Positions 24,868 to 33,592 of a DNA stretch of 64,000 nt are shown in pieces. Within the stretch, counting starts at the first letter, position 1, and every line of letters begins with the position of its first letter. This DNA comes from Planctomycetia bacterium (GTDB lineage: Bacteria > Planctomycetota > Planctomycetia > Pirellulales > JACPPG01), in contig JACPPG010000042.1 of NCBI GenBank assembly GCA_016191115.1, forward strand, positions 34,300-98,299, read 5' to 3'. Made by a program: the position numbers and the translations under genes. The notes under the pieces are model-generated. The model saw only the letters and a list, made by a program, of their open reading frames with translations, was not told where the DNA came from and made no database searches.

Positions 24868-25024
24868 CGGGGCCATCCTGTTTTTCAAAATGGCGAGGCG
24901 GGAAAATGGGACTGGCTCCGAGCATAAACAGCGCAAGTCCTTTCAGACCAACGTTGCGTCTCGGTGCCTGTCCCGCTTTCCCGCCGGTGCGCCGCCGGCA
25001 AGCTTGAATCTGTGAACGGCCCGA
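24868..25024 (-). repeat. R1 element, copy 3, replacing the 3' end of the HyuAB gene
   Basis: A full-length 157-bp copy in reverse orientation, with slightly decayed ends (CGGGGCC and GGCCCGA in place of CAGGGCC and GGCCCTG). The flanks AGGGCGGTTT and GCGCGCCCGG do not match, so there is no target duplication. The coding frame of the HyuAB gene runs into it and stops at a TGA inside it. Confidence 0.85.
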
Positions 25025-28000
25025 GCGCGCCCGGCTCGCCGCCGGCCATGCCATAGGGCGCGTAAGGCCCGCGCCGCTGCGAGAGGATCGACACGTCGAG
25101 CGGCCGCAGAAACTCGATCCGCCGCACCACGCCGTCGCCGCCGCGTCGAGCGCCGGCTCCGCCCGAGCCCCGGCGGATCGCAAATTCGAGCAACCGCACG
25201 GGATAACGCTGTTCGAGCACCTCGGGATCCGTGAGCCGGGTGTTGGTCATGTGCGTGTGCACGGCATCGGCGCCATCGGCGACGGCCGTCGCCCCGGCGC
25301 CGCCGCAAATCGTTTCGTAGTAGCCGAACGTGCTGTCGCCGAAGAGCAGGTTGTTCATCGTGCCCTGACTGGCCGCCGCGCGACCGAGGGCGCCTAGCAG
25401 CACGTCCACGACGCGCTGCGACGTCTCGACGTTGCCGCCGGCGATGGCCGGGCTTGTTTCGGGCGCGCGTCCCGGTGTCGGATTGAGCAGGCATTCGGGC
25501 AGCACGATCCGCACCGGTGCCAGCACGCCCTGGTTGAGCGGAATGTCCTCGTCGATCAGGCACCGCAACACGTACATTACCGCGGCGGTGACGATGGCCC
25601 GGTTCGCGTTCAGGTTGCCGGCCAGCACCGGACCGGTGCCGGAAAACTCGATCGTCGCCTCGTCCCCCGCGATGTCGATGGCGACCGCGATCGGCGAACC
25701 ATCGTCCAGATGATCGACGAATTCGCGCCGACCGTCCGCGAGCCGCCCAAGGGCCATTCGCATTTTCCGCTCGGCGGCTGCCTGAATGTGGCCCATGTAC
25801 GCCGCGACCACCGGCAGCGTGTATCGCTCGGCGAGCCGGGCCAGGTCGCGGGCGCCCTGCTGGTTGGCGGCCACCTGCGCGGCGATGTCGGCCATGTTGT
25901 CGGCGACTTTCCGCGTCGGGTACGGCGCTGACAGTAGCAGCTCGCGCAGCTCGCCAGCACGGGAGCGGCCCGCATCGACCAGCTTGAAGTTCTGAATGAG
26001 GACACCCTCTTCCGCGAGATTCTTGGAGGCTGGCGGCATCGAGCCGGGGACGATCCCGCCGATCTCCGCGTGATGCGCGCGGCTGGCCGTGAAAAACAGC
26101 AGCCGGCTGCGCGCCGTGTCAAAGATTGGCGTCACCACGGTCACGTCCGGCAAGTGCGAGCCGCCGCGATACGGGTCGTTGGAGACGAATACATCGCCCA
26201 CCTGCATCGTGGGATTGTCGGCCAGAATGCAGCGAACCGTCTCGCCCATCGCTCCCAGGTGAACCGGGATGTGCGGCGCATTAACGACCAGGTCACCGCC
26301 CGCGGTGAAGACGGCGCAACTGAAGTCGAGCCGTTCCTTCACGTTGACGCTGCTGGCGGTGTTGCGAAGCGTGATGCCCATCTGCTCGGCGATGGCCGCG
26401 AAGCGATTGTTGAAGACTTCGAGCGTGGCGGGGTCGCAATTGGTGGCGGCCGCCGTGTGCGGGGCGGCACTGCTGGGCAAGCGGGCCGTGCCGCCGGTGT
26501 CCACAACAGCGGTCAGCAGCAGCTCGCCGCGCGAAAGCACTTCGCCCGACCAACCGCGATCGATCACAGTGGTCGACATGCCTTCGTGGACGATCGCCGG
26601 CCCGACGATGCGATTGCCCGGCCGCAGCGCCGCGCGATCGAAAACGCCTGCCGCGCAGGGGGCCGCGTCAAAATAGACAATCGCCGCACGTTCGGGAACC
26701 GCGTCGCGCGGCGAGAGTCGCCTGGACGGTGGCTCGGGCTCGAGCGAGCGGCCGATGACTTCGACGCGCGCGGCGACGATGTCAAGGCCGTGCTCCTCGT
26801 GCCGGTAACCGTACAGTTTCTCATGCGCCGTAGCGTACGCTTCGGCGTAAGTGCCCGTCTCCGGCTCAGGGATCGTGAGCCAGGCATCCAAGCCCTGATA
26901 GCGCAGGTCGAGCGCGCGGCGGATTTCGATCCTCCCGGGTGGAACGCCTTCGGCAATCACTTCGCGCTCCGCCGGAGCGGCGAGTTCGTCGAACGCGGAT
27001 GAAATCTGTGCGACGGCGTCCTCGCTGTATTCGCGATAGATACCGCGCGCGGCGTGACGAACCACGTCGGCGACGCCGATGCCGTAGGCGCTCAAGATGC
27101 CGGCATCGGGGTGCAAGAGCACCTGGCGGATTCCCAGTTCGTCCGCCACCGAGCAGGCGTGCTGGCCGGCCGCGCCGCCGAACGCCACCAGGACGTAGTC
27201 GCGAGGATCGCACCCCTTGGCAATCGAGATCGACTGGATCGCCTTGACCATATTGGCATTGGCCACGCGCAGGAACCCGTCGCACAACTCGACCGGCGCG
27301 TAGCGCGTGCCCGTCGCGCGGTCGATTGCCTCGATGAGCTCGCCGATGCGCGTTTCGACCGCCGCGCGATCGAGCGGGAACGGGAAATGCTCGGGCAAAA
27401 TCTTCCCCAGGTAGTAATTCACGTCGGTCACTGCCAGTGGACCGCCGCGGCCATAGCAAGCCGGGCCGGGCTGCGCCCCCGCGCTTTGCGGGCCGACGAT
27501 CAGCTTCGCGCCGTCGAACGCGCAGATCGAGCCACCGCCGGCCGCCACGGTCTCGATGGCCATCATCGGCGCCACCACGCGCACGCCCGACTTCTCGGTT
27601 TCGTACTCCACTTCGTAGCGGCCGTCGAATCGTGACACGTCGGTGCTGGTGCCACCCATGTCGAAGCCGATGGCGTGGGTGAAGCCGGCGGCCTGCGCGA
27701 CGCGCGAGAAACCGACCACGCCGCCGGCAGGCCCGGAGAGAATGCTGTCCTTGCCGACAAACCGATCGGCGGCCACCAACCCACCGGCCGAAGTCATGAT
27801 GCGCACGTCAGACCCCCGAAGCGCTGCCCGCAGCCCGGCAACATAGTCGCGCAAGATCGGGTTCAAGTACGCGTCCATCACCGTGGTATCGCCGCGAACG
27901 ACGATCTTCACCAGCGGCGCTACGCGGCTGCTGGCGCTTATGTCGCGGAAGCCGATGTTTTCCGCGATGTCGGCGACGAACTGTTCGTGCTCGGCGTGCT

Positions 28001-28727
28001 TGTAAGCGTGCAACAGGCAAATCGCCAGCGATTCGATGCCGGATTGCTTTAGCGCAAGCAACTGCCGGCGGACCGTGTCCGCATCCGGCTGTCGCAGGAT
28101 ATCGCCTGCGACCGTGACGCGCTCGTCGATCTCGACAACGGCGGCGGCGAGCGGCTCGCGCTTCTTTATCGCTAGCTCAAAGAGCTTGGGCCGGTTCTGA
28201 TAGCCGATTCGTAGCACGTCGGCGAATCCGCGGGTCGTGACCAGCGCCGTGCGTGCGCCAGTCCGCGTGATCAGGGCATTGGTGCCGCGGGTGGTGCCCA
28301 ACCGTACCACGACTGGTGGAATCTCCGCATCGAGCGAGAGGCCCAGCATGTAGCGGATGGCGATGATCGGGGCCTCTTCGCCGGAGACCAGCTCGTAGGG
28401 CTGGCCCTTGGATGGGGAGAGCGGCAGCGACGTCGACAGCGTCAGAGTTGCGCTCAAGGCGTCGAAGGCTGCCACGCGGCTTTCGCCGAGGATCGTTCCA
28501 CCAGCGTCCAAGAGTCGCAGCGTGTTACCCGTCCAGAAGCCCGCGGGGTCACCGGCCCTGGCATGGTCGACGATCCGCGACGAGGTTGAGCCGACCGCGG
28601 CCGCCCCCTTCGTGACGCCCGAGCTGAGTAGCTTATGGCGCGTCAGGGCCCCGTCGGGTCGCTGGGCGAAGCAATCGGTGAACGTGCCGCCGACGTCGAT
28701 CCAGAATTCCCAGCCTGCTTGCCGCAT
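24885..28727 (-). CDS. 5-oxoprolinase/hydantoinase-type HyuA-HyuB fusion, C-terminus truncated by R1
   Basis: A 1280-aa fusion in the layout of ATP-dependent 5-oxoprolinases. The HyuA part (~1-690) has DVGGTFTDCF at residues 11-20, RLGTTRGTNALITRTGA, GFDMGGTSTDVSRFDG and VAFGGAAGQHACSVADELG. The HyuB part (~765-1234) has NRFAAIAEQMG, FVSNDPYRGGSHLPDVTVV, SRAHHAEIGG and IRRGSGGAGARRGG. The native frame is lost after GMAGGEPGALG. The last ~46 residues come from the inverted R1 element, and the usual Gly-rich C-terminal segment is missing. Function may be impaired. The substrate could be 5-oxoproline or a hydantoin. No neighbouring gene clarifies it. Confidence 0.9.
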   Translation of the reverse strand: MRQAGWEFWIDVGGTFTDCFAQRPDGALTRHKLLSSGVTKGAAAVGSTSSRIVDHARAGDPAGFWTGNTLRLLDAGGTILGESRVAAFDALSATLTLSTSLPLSPSKGQPYELVSGEEAPIIAIRYMLGLSLDAEIPPVVVRLGTTRGTNALITRTGARTALVTTRGFADVLRIGYQNRPKLFELAIKKREPLAAAVVEIDERVTVAGDILRQPDADTVRRQLLALKQSGIESLAICLLHAYKHAEHEQFVADIAENIGFRDISASSRVAPLVKIVVRGDTTVMDAYLNPILRDYVAGLRAALRGSDVRIMTSAGGLVAADRFVGKDSILSGPAGGVVGFSRVAQAAGFTHAIGFDMGGTSTDVSRFDGRYEVEYETEKSGVRVVAPMMAIETVAAGGGSICAFDGAKLIVGPQSAGAQPGPACYGRGGPLAVTDVNYYLGKILPEHFPFPLDRAAVETRIGELIEAIDRATGTRYAPVELCDGFLRVANANMVKAIQSISIAKGCDPRDYVLVAFGGAAGQHACSVADELGIRQVLLHPDAGILSAYGIGVADVVRHAARGIYREYSEDAVAQISSAFDELAAPAEREVIAEGVPPGRIEIRRALDLRYQGLDAWLTIPEPETGTYAEAYATAHEKLYGYRHEEHGLDIVAARVEVIGRSLEPEPPSRRLSPRDAVPERAAIVYFDAAPCAAGVFDRAALRPGNRIVGPAIVHEGMSTTVIDRGWSGEVLSRGELLLTAVVDTGGTARLPSSAAPHTAAATNCDPATLEVFNNRFAAIAEQMGITLRNTASSVNVKERLDFSCAVFTAGGDLVVNAPHIPVHLGAMGETVRCILADNPTMQVGDVFVSNDPYRGGSHLPDVTVVTPIFDTARSRLLFFTASRAHHAEIGGIVPGSMPPASKNLAEEGVLIQNFKLVDAGRSRAGELRELLLSAPYPTRKVADNMADIAAQVAANQQGARDLARLAERYTLPVVAAYMGHIQAAAERKMRMALGRLADGRREFVDHLDDGSPIAVAIDIAGDEATIEFSGTGPVLAGNLNANRAIVTAAVMYVLRCLIDEDIPLNQGVLAPVRIVLPECLLNPTPGRAPETSPAIAGGNVETSQRVVDVLLGALGRAAASQGTMNNLLFGDSTFGYYETICGGAGATAVADGADAVHTHMTNTRLTDPEVLEQRYPVRLLEFAIRRGSGGAGARRGGDGVVRRIEFLRPLDVSILSQRRGPYAPYGMAGGEPGALGPFTDSSLPAAHRRESGTGTETQRWSERTCAVYARSQSHFPASPF

Positions 28728-28859
28728 GAAGGCCGAGTGTGGCGAAAAACGTCACGCCTGGCAACCATGCGGAGAAGGGGGCAAGACCTCGTCCCATGGC
28801 CGGCCAGTCTGGTCGGCGATACGGGCAAGGTGCTCCCGTTGAGCGGGCGTCATGCCGCG

Positions 28860-30101
28860 TCACTTCTTCCCGCCGATGCTCGTCAGGTGCGAATAGGTGC
28901 GCAGATACATCCGCCCGTCCGCCACCGTCGGCGTGCTGCGGCTGTCCTCGCCCAACGGATTGCGGCCCAATAGCTCGTATTTTTCGCTGGCCGCCAATAC
29001 CACGACCACGCCGTCCTCGCCGATGCAGTACAGCCGATCGCCGGCGCACACGGGCGAGCCAGAGTAGTTGCCCCCGACGCGTTGCTTCCACAGCACTTTG
29101 CCGTCGGCGGCCTGCACGCACGAGGCGACCCCTTTGTCGCTCCACAGAAACACCAGGTCTCCCTTGGCGACCATCGTGGGGACATACGGGGCCGAGTCGG
29201 TGATCCGCCAGACTTCCTCGGGCGCCACCGAGCCGTCGGGCGTGCCGGGCCGCACGGCCGCGACGTAGTTGCCGCCGGCCCCCGAGCCGCAGCTCCCCAG
29301 GACCAATCCGCCGGCGAGCACGGGAGATGCCACGGTCCGCTTGTCGAACACGCTGATTTCCCAACGGGTCTTGCCCGTCTTAGGATCGACGCCGGACACT
29401 CCGTGCGCGCCGCTCAAAAAGATTAACTCCTCCGCCAGTCCGTCGCGTTTCAGCACGCACGGTGTGGCGTATGAGACGAACTGGCTTTGACGGGGCGTCT
29501 GCCAGCGCAGTTGACCGTTCGCGCGATCGACGGACACGAGCGAGCTGGCGCCGTCCTGATCGTTGCCCAGAATCACCATATCCTGATAGATGATCGGTGA
29601 AGGTCCGGCGCTGTGCTGACTGACGTAGGGTCCCAGGTTCAACTTCCACTTCTCGTTGCCGTCGTGATCGAGCGCAAGGAGCGTGTATTCGTCGGGTGTG
29701 CTCCAGGAAAAATACACTTGCCGTTCATCGACGGCCGGCGTGGGGCTGGCAAAGCTGTTGCGGAGATGCTTCGGATGAATCTTCGAGGCATACTGCCGCT
29801 GCCACAGCACGTGGCCGTCGGCGGTGCTCAAGCACACGGCGGTCCGTTCGCCGGTCTCCTCGTTGGCACTTGTGAGAAAGATCCGGTCGCCCCACAAAAC
29901 GGGAGACGAGTGGCCAATGCCGGGCAACTCAACCTGCCAGTTGTAGTCCTTTTCGGTCCAGGTGGCCGGCACCGTCGTGGCGGCGCTGATGCCGGCGCCG
30001 TTGGGGCCGCGGAAGCGGGTCCACTCCTGAGCCGCGGCGGGCAACGCCGGTACTGACAGACCGACAGCGGTCAACGACGCAAGAAGCGATGTCCGGAGCA
30101 T
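28860..30101 (-). CDS. Secreted PQQ-type beta-propeller protein
   Basis: A 413-aa exported protein from ATG 30101, with a signal peptide (LLASLTAVGLSVPALPAAAQ). It is built entirely of PQQ/BamB-like blades, for example WTRFRGPNGAGIS, WQVELPGIGHSSPVLWGDRIF, CLSTADGHVLWQRQY, LLALDHDGNEKWKLNLG, VSVDRANGQLRW, VQAADGKVLWKQRVGG and TPTVADGRMYLRTYSHL. This is the widespread planctomycete group sometimes annotated as quinoprotein or outer-membrane assembly-like. The sigma-54 activator gene lies 110 bp upstream on the same strand, and co-transcription is possible. Confidence 0.88.
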   Translation of the reverse strand: MLRTSLLASLTAVGLSVPALPAAAQEWTRFRGPNGAGISAATTVPATWTEKDYNWQVELPGIGHSSPVLWGDRIFLTSANEETGERTAVCLSTADGHVLWQRQYASKIHPKHLRNSFASPTPAVDERQVYFSWSTPDEYTLLALDHDGNEKWKLNLGPYVSQHSAGPSPIIYQDMVILGNDQDGASSLVSVDRANGQLRWQTPRQSQFVSYATPCVLKRDGLAEELIFLSGAHGVSGVDPKTGKTRWEISVFDKRTVASPVLAGGLVLGSCGSGAGGNYVAAVRPGTPDGSVAPEEVWRITDSAPYVPTMVAKGDLVFLWSDKGVASCVQAADGKVLWKQRVGGNYSGSPVCAGDRLYCIGEDGVVVVLAASEKYELLGRNPLGEDSRSTPTVADGRMYLRTYSHLTSIGGKK

Positions 30102-30211
30102 TCGTCCGTTCCTCTTTGCAAGGGAGGCGGGGTGAAGGAGCAAGGCGGGCGATCCGAGGCAGGTCCTATGGCGGCTCCATCGTAGCCACTGCCCACGGGC
30201 AAAACCAGCAT

Positions 30212-32032
30212 CTACCGTCGCTCGATCCCGTACTCCTCGATCTTGCGATAGAGCGTCGCCCGGCCCAGCCCCAGCAGCTTGGCCGATTCGGGGACGTTGC
30301 CGCCGGTGCGTTTGAGGGCCTCGACGATCAGCCGCTGCTCCCACACGTCGACGCGCAGCGAGTCGAGCTCGGTCGAGCCGGAGTCTTGCAGCCCCAGGTC
30401 CTGCTCTTCGATGCGATTGCCCAGTGCCAACACGACGGCGCTGTCGATGACGTTGCGCAACTGCCGCACGTTTCCCGGCCACTGATAGCCCAACAGCTTG
30501 GCCCGGGCGCCAGCCGACAGTTCGAGGCCGGGCCGGCCGTGCTGGCGGCGAAAATGGTCCAGAAAGAAATCGACCAGTAGCGCGATGTCCTGACCCCGTT
30601 CGCGCAGCGGCGGCACGACCAGTTCGAAGACGCTCAACCGGTAGTACAGGTCTTCGCGGAACTTCTTCTCGCGGACGTACGACAACAGATCGCGGTTCGT
30701 GGCGGCGATCACCCGCACGTCCACTTGCACTTCCTGGCTGGCGCCGACGGGAAGAAACGGATGCCCTTCGAGGATGCGCAAGAGCTTCGACTGTCCGAGG
30801 AGCGTCAGCTCCCCCACTTCGTCGAGAAACAGCGTCCCCAGGTCGGCTTGCTGGAAATAGCCATTGTGGTCCGTGGCCGCGCCGGTGAACGACCCGGCTT
30901 TGTGGCCAAAGAGCTGGCTTTCCATGATGTCCGCCGGGATCGCCGCGCAGTTGACCGAAAGCATCGGCCGGTCGGCGCGTGGGCTGGCGTGGTGGACGGC
31001 GCGGGCCACTAGTTCCTTCCCCGTTCCGCTCTCGCCGCGCACGAGCACGCAGCCGCTGGCCCGGGCCAGTCGCGACAGCTTCGATTGGAGCTCGCGCATC
31101 GCAGGGCAGTCGCCCACCAATTCGTCGTAGCCGGGCGAAGTCGCTTTGAGCCGCTCCAAGTCGCTGGTCAGCGTCTCTTCGTGGCGGGCCCGGGCGAGCG
31201 CCACGGCGGCGATGTTGGCCACGGAGATCGCGAACTCGAAGTCCGACTGGCGAAACCTTCCGTGCTCGAGATAAACGTGCGTCGCCCCCAGCACGTTTCC
31301 CGACTGGACGAGCGGCACGCAGATCGCGTCGGCGAAATCCTGCTGAAGCCGACTGTCCTTGTCGGCGGGGCGTTGGTTGGCAACCCACACCGCGTGCCCC
31401 TCGTCGGAAACCAACCGCGTCAACGACTCGCTCAGCGAGACTTGTTGCGCGGCGGTCTCGGGGATAACCAGCTTCGGCTTCAGGTGCCCGTCGTCGCTCA
31501 TCCACAGAAAGCCCACCACGGACGCGCTCGTGCGGCTGCGCAACAAATCAAGCGATTCGCGGATGACCTCCTGCGGATCGGCGCAGCCCAACAGCTTGAT
31601 ACTCAACTGGTACAACAAGAGCAGGTCTTGGGCCTGGTCCGAGTCGTGGATGGCCGACAGGGCGAAGGAACCGGAGACGAAGTCGCCCATCACGGTGTCG
31701 CGGACGATCGTTTCGCTGGTTTCGGCGCCGACGATCGACCCGGCGGTGGGGGGCTGCTCGCTCTGGTGGAAGCTGAATTCGCAGCTTCCCAGCCGGATGG
31801 CATGGCCGTCCCCGAGCACGGCTTCGTCGATCTTCTGATCGTTGACGAACGTGCCGTTGCGGCTGCCAGCGTCGCGGACGCGCCACACCTTGTCGGTGGC
31901 CCACAGGATGGCATGAACGCGCGAGCAGATCGGGTCGGCCAGGGCGATCGTGCACTCCTCGCCGCGTCCGATGCGCGTTTCCCGGGTCGAGTCCAGCAGG
32001 TAGTTCATGCCCGCCTGCGGCCCGATTGTCAT
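30212..32032 (-). CDS. Sigma-54-dependent regulator with FHA and GAF domains
   Basis: A 606-aa enhancer-binding protein from ATG 32032; the frame opens further upstream at a TTG. Residues ~5-90 are an FHA domain (RIGRGEECTIAL, SRVHA, GSRNGTFVND), which binds phosphothreonine. About 130-285 is GAF-like. The AAA+ domain (~305-535) has Walker A GESGTGKELVAR, the sigma-54 contact loop as GSFTGA in place of GAFTGA, Walker B LGTLFLDEVGEL and ATNRDL. The C-terminus is a Fis-type helix-turn-helix (NVPESAKLLGLGRATLYRKI). FHA input suggests control by a Ser/Thr kinase, which is not in this window. Confidence 0.93.
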   Translation of the reverse strand: MTIGPQAGMNYLLDSTRETRIGRGEECTIALADPICSRVHAILWATDKVWRVRDAGSRNGTFVNDQKIDEAVLGDGHAIRLGSCEFSFHQSEQPPTAGSIVGAETSETIVRDTVMGDFVSGSFALSAIHDSDQAQDLLLLYQLSIKLLGCADPQEVIRESLDLLRSRTSASVVGFLWMSDDGHLKPKLVIPETAAQQVSLSESLTRLVSDEGHAVWVANQRPADKDSRLQQDFADAICVPLVQSGNVLGATHVYLEHGRFRQSDFEFAISVANIAAVALARARHEETLTSDLERLKATSPGYDELVGDCPAMRELQSKLSRLARASGCVLVRGESGTGKELVARAVHHASPRADRPMLSVNCAAIPADIMESQLFGHKAGSFTGAATDHNGYFQQADLGTLFLDEVGELTLLGQSKLLRILEGHPFLPVGASQEVQVDVRVIAATNRDLLSYVREKKFREDLYYRLSVFELVVPPLRERGQDIALLVDFFLDHFRRQHGRPGLELSAGARAKLLGYQWPGNVRQLRNVIDSAVVLALGNRIEEQDLGLQDSGSTELDSLRVDVWEQRLIVEALKRTGGNVPESAKLLGLGRATLYRKIEEYGIERR

Positions 32033-32230
32033 CGTTAAATACGTGTACACCGCGACAACGAAACGCTTCGTCTCCAGGGCCAAACGGGACTCGAGGTGAA
32101 CGGCGCCCCGGTCGTCGGCGTCTTGCTCCCACGCCCGCGACCAATTGACCGCCCGGGCGGCGAATAACCGCCAAACGGCTCACTATAACGCGCACCGCGC
32201 CGGCACGGCAGCGGGCTTACCCGGCCTGCA

Positions 32231-32380
32231 CAGGGCCATTCTGTTTTTCAAAATGGCGAGGCGGGAAAATGGGACTGGCTCCGAGCACAAACAGCGCAAG
32301 CCCTTTCCTACCAACGCTGCGTCTCGGTGCCTGTCCCACTTTCCCGCCGGTGCGCCGCCGGCAAGCTTGAATCTGTGAAC
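32231..32380 (-). repeat. R1 element, copy 4, 3' end lost
   Basis: A reverse-oriented copy that starts with CAGGGCC at 32231 and is intact for 150 bp. It breaks off at GAAC (32380), so the last 7 bp (GGCCCTG) are missing. The next base is already R2 sequence. No flanking duplication is seen. Confidence 0.82.
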
Positions 32381-32462
32381 ACACGCGGTCTTCAATCCTT
32401 CCGAAGGACCTTCGACCGAAAAATGTGCCTGACCCCCTCTCCCAGGACTTTGCAGTTCTCCC
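32381..32462 (+). repeat. R2 element, partial copy
   Basis: The right-hand ~80 bp of the R2 family (CTTCCGAAGGACC, AATGTGCCTGACC, CTCTCCCAGGACTTTGCAG), matching 46893-46975 and the reverse of 63616-63700. The left ~40 bp are absent at the junction with R1 copy 4. The remaining 95 bp up to the chelatase start show no further feature. Confidence 0.7.
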
Positions 32463-32557
32463 GACCCGGCCTGCCCCTTCGTACCCTACAATAGTCCGAG
32501 GAGTCCTTCGCGGCGAGCGGTCGCCCGTCTCCTCTCGGCCGATGGCGTTTTTCGACC

Positions 32558-33376
32558 ATGCTCCCGCGCGACTTCGCGAGTCAATCTGGCGCCTTCGGAC
32601 TTCTCATCGTGGCCCACGGCACGCGCGACGAGCGCGGTCGCGCCGAGTTCGGCCAACTCGTGACCGAGGTCGAATCGCTCGTGCCAGGACAGATTGTCGA
32701 GGGCTGCTATCTCGAGCTAGCCGAACCGGATATTGCCGCGGGAATCGAAAGGATGCACCACGGCGGCGTCAGTCAGTTGACGGTCGTGCCACTCTTGTTG
32801 GTGGCAGCCGGCCACGCGAAGCGCGACATACCCCGACAGATCGCACGCGCCGCCTCCTCGTTTCCGGACCTTTCGGTCTGCCTCGCGCCGCACCTGGGCT
32901 GCCGAGAACCAATCTTGCGGCTCTCGGTGCAGCGCTTCCGAGAAGCGATCCTTGATCGTGCAAGCGTGGCAGTGGAAGACACGATGTTGGTTTTCGTCGG
33001 CCGGGGCACGAACGACGCAACGGCGAACGAGGAGCTTCGCCAATTCGCGCGGCTGCGCGAGGGGCGGACGCCGGTAGGCCGACTGGCGACTTGCTTTCTG
33101 GCGATGGCCGAGCCGTCGCTGGCCGAGGCGCTCGAACTGGCGGAAAGCCTCGACTTTCGCCGCGTGGTGGTGCAACCGCACCTCTTGTTCCAAGGCGAAT
33201 TGATGGATCGCGTCCGAGAGATGGTTTCTCGCGCGGCGGCAAACGATCGATCCAAAGAGTTCCTGGTGTGCGATCGCCTAGGTCCGGCGACGCTGATAGC
33301 GCAGGCGGTGATCGAGGCCGCCGCGGCAGCGCCAAATTGCCAGAGTGTCGTGGACGTAGACTTATCGGGAAAGTAA
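32558..33376 (+). CDS. cbiX: CbiX/SirB-type sirohydrochlorin chelatase
   Basis: A two-lobed class II chelatase of 272 aa that inserts cobalt or iron into sirohydrochlorin. The N-terminal lobe has the catalytic histidines in LIVAHGTRDERG and AAGHAKRDIPRQI. The C-terminal lobe has VGRGTNDATANEE, as usual for the long CbiX type, and VVQPHLLFQGELMDRV. Whether it serves cobalamin (cobalt) or siroheme (iron) cannot be decided from sequence, and no other tetrapyrrole gene is adjacent. ATG 32558 fits the family start. Confidence 0.88.
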   Translation: MLPRDFASQSGAFGLLIVAHGTRDERGRAEFGQLVTEVESLVPGQIVEGCYLELAEPDIAAGIERMHHGGVSQLTVVPLLLVAAGHAKRDIPRQIARAASSFPDLSVCLAPHLGCREPILRLSVQRFREAILDRASVAVEDTMLVFVGRGTNDATANEELRQFARLREGRTPVGRLATCFLAMAEPSLAEALELAESLDFRRVVVQPHLLFQGELMDRVREMVSRAAANDRSKEFLVCDRLGPATLIAQAVIEAAAAAPNCQSVVDVDLSGK

Positions 33377-33592
33377 CGTTTTTTTCGGCCACCATGTGGG
33401 CCAACAGCCAAACCCCCGTGGCCTGGGGGCCGTATGGTCAATAGCGCCGTGGCTGCGGGGTTGACCTTGCTTTCAGCGCGACGAGCGGATAGTATCGTCT
33501 AACTTCTTGATTCTGCGGCACTTAGCATTCATTTCGCACAGGCGTTCGTTTTGCAAACCGCCCACTTCCGGCTCCAGAGAAAAGGACTCACG

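Noticed and set aside
24679..24936. 85-codon leftward frame starting inside R1 copy 3
   Set aside because: It is composed of repeat and superoxide dismutase leader sequence; the same peptide appears from every R1 copy.
30102..31505. N-terminal extension joining the PQQ-propeller frame to upstream sequence (881 codons)
   Set aside because: The upstream part is antisense-free shadow of the sigma-54 activator in another frame; a proper signal peptide begins at ATG 30101.
33377..33592. Terminator or riboswitch between cbiX and prc
   Set aside because: A CCCCCGTGGCCTGGGGG hairpin is present but no T-run or conserved aptamer-like boxes.
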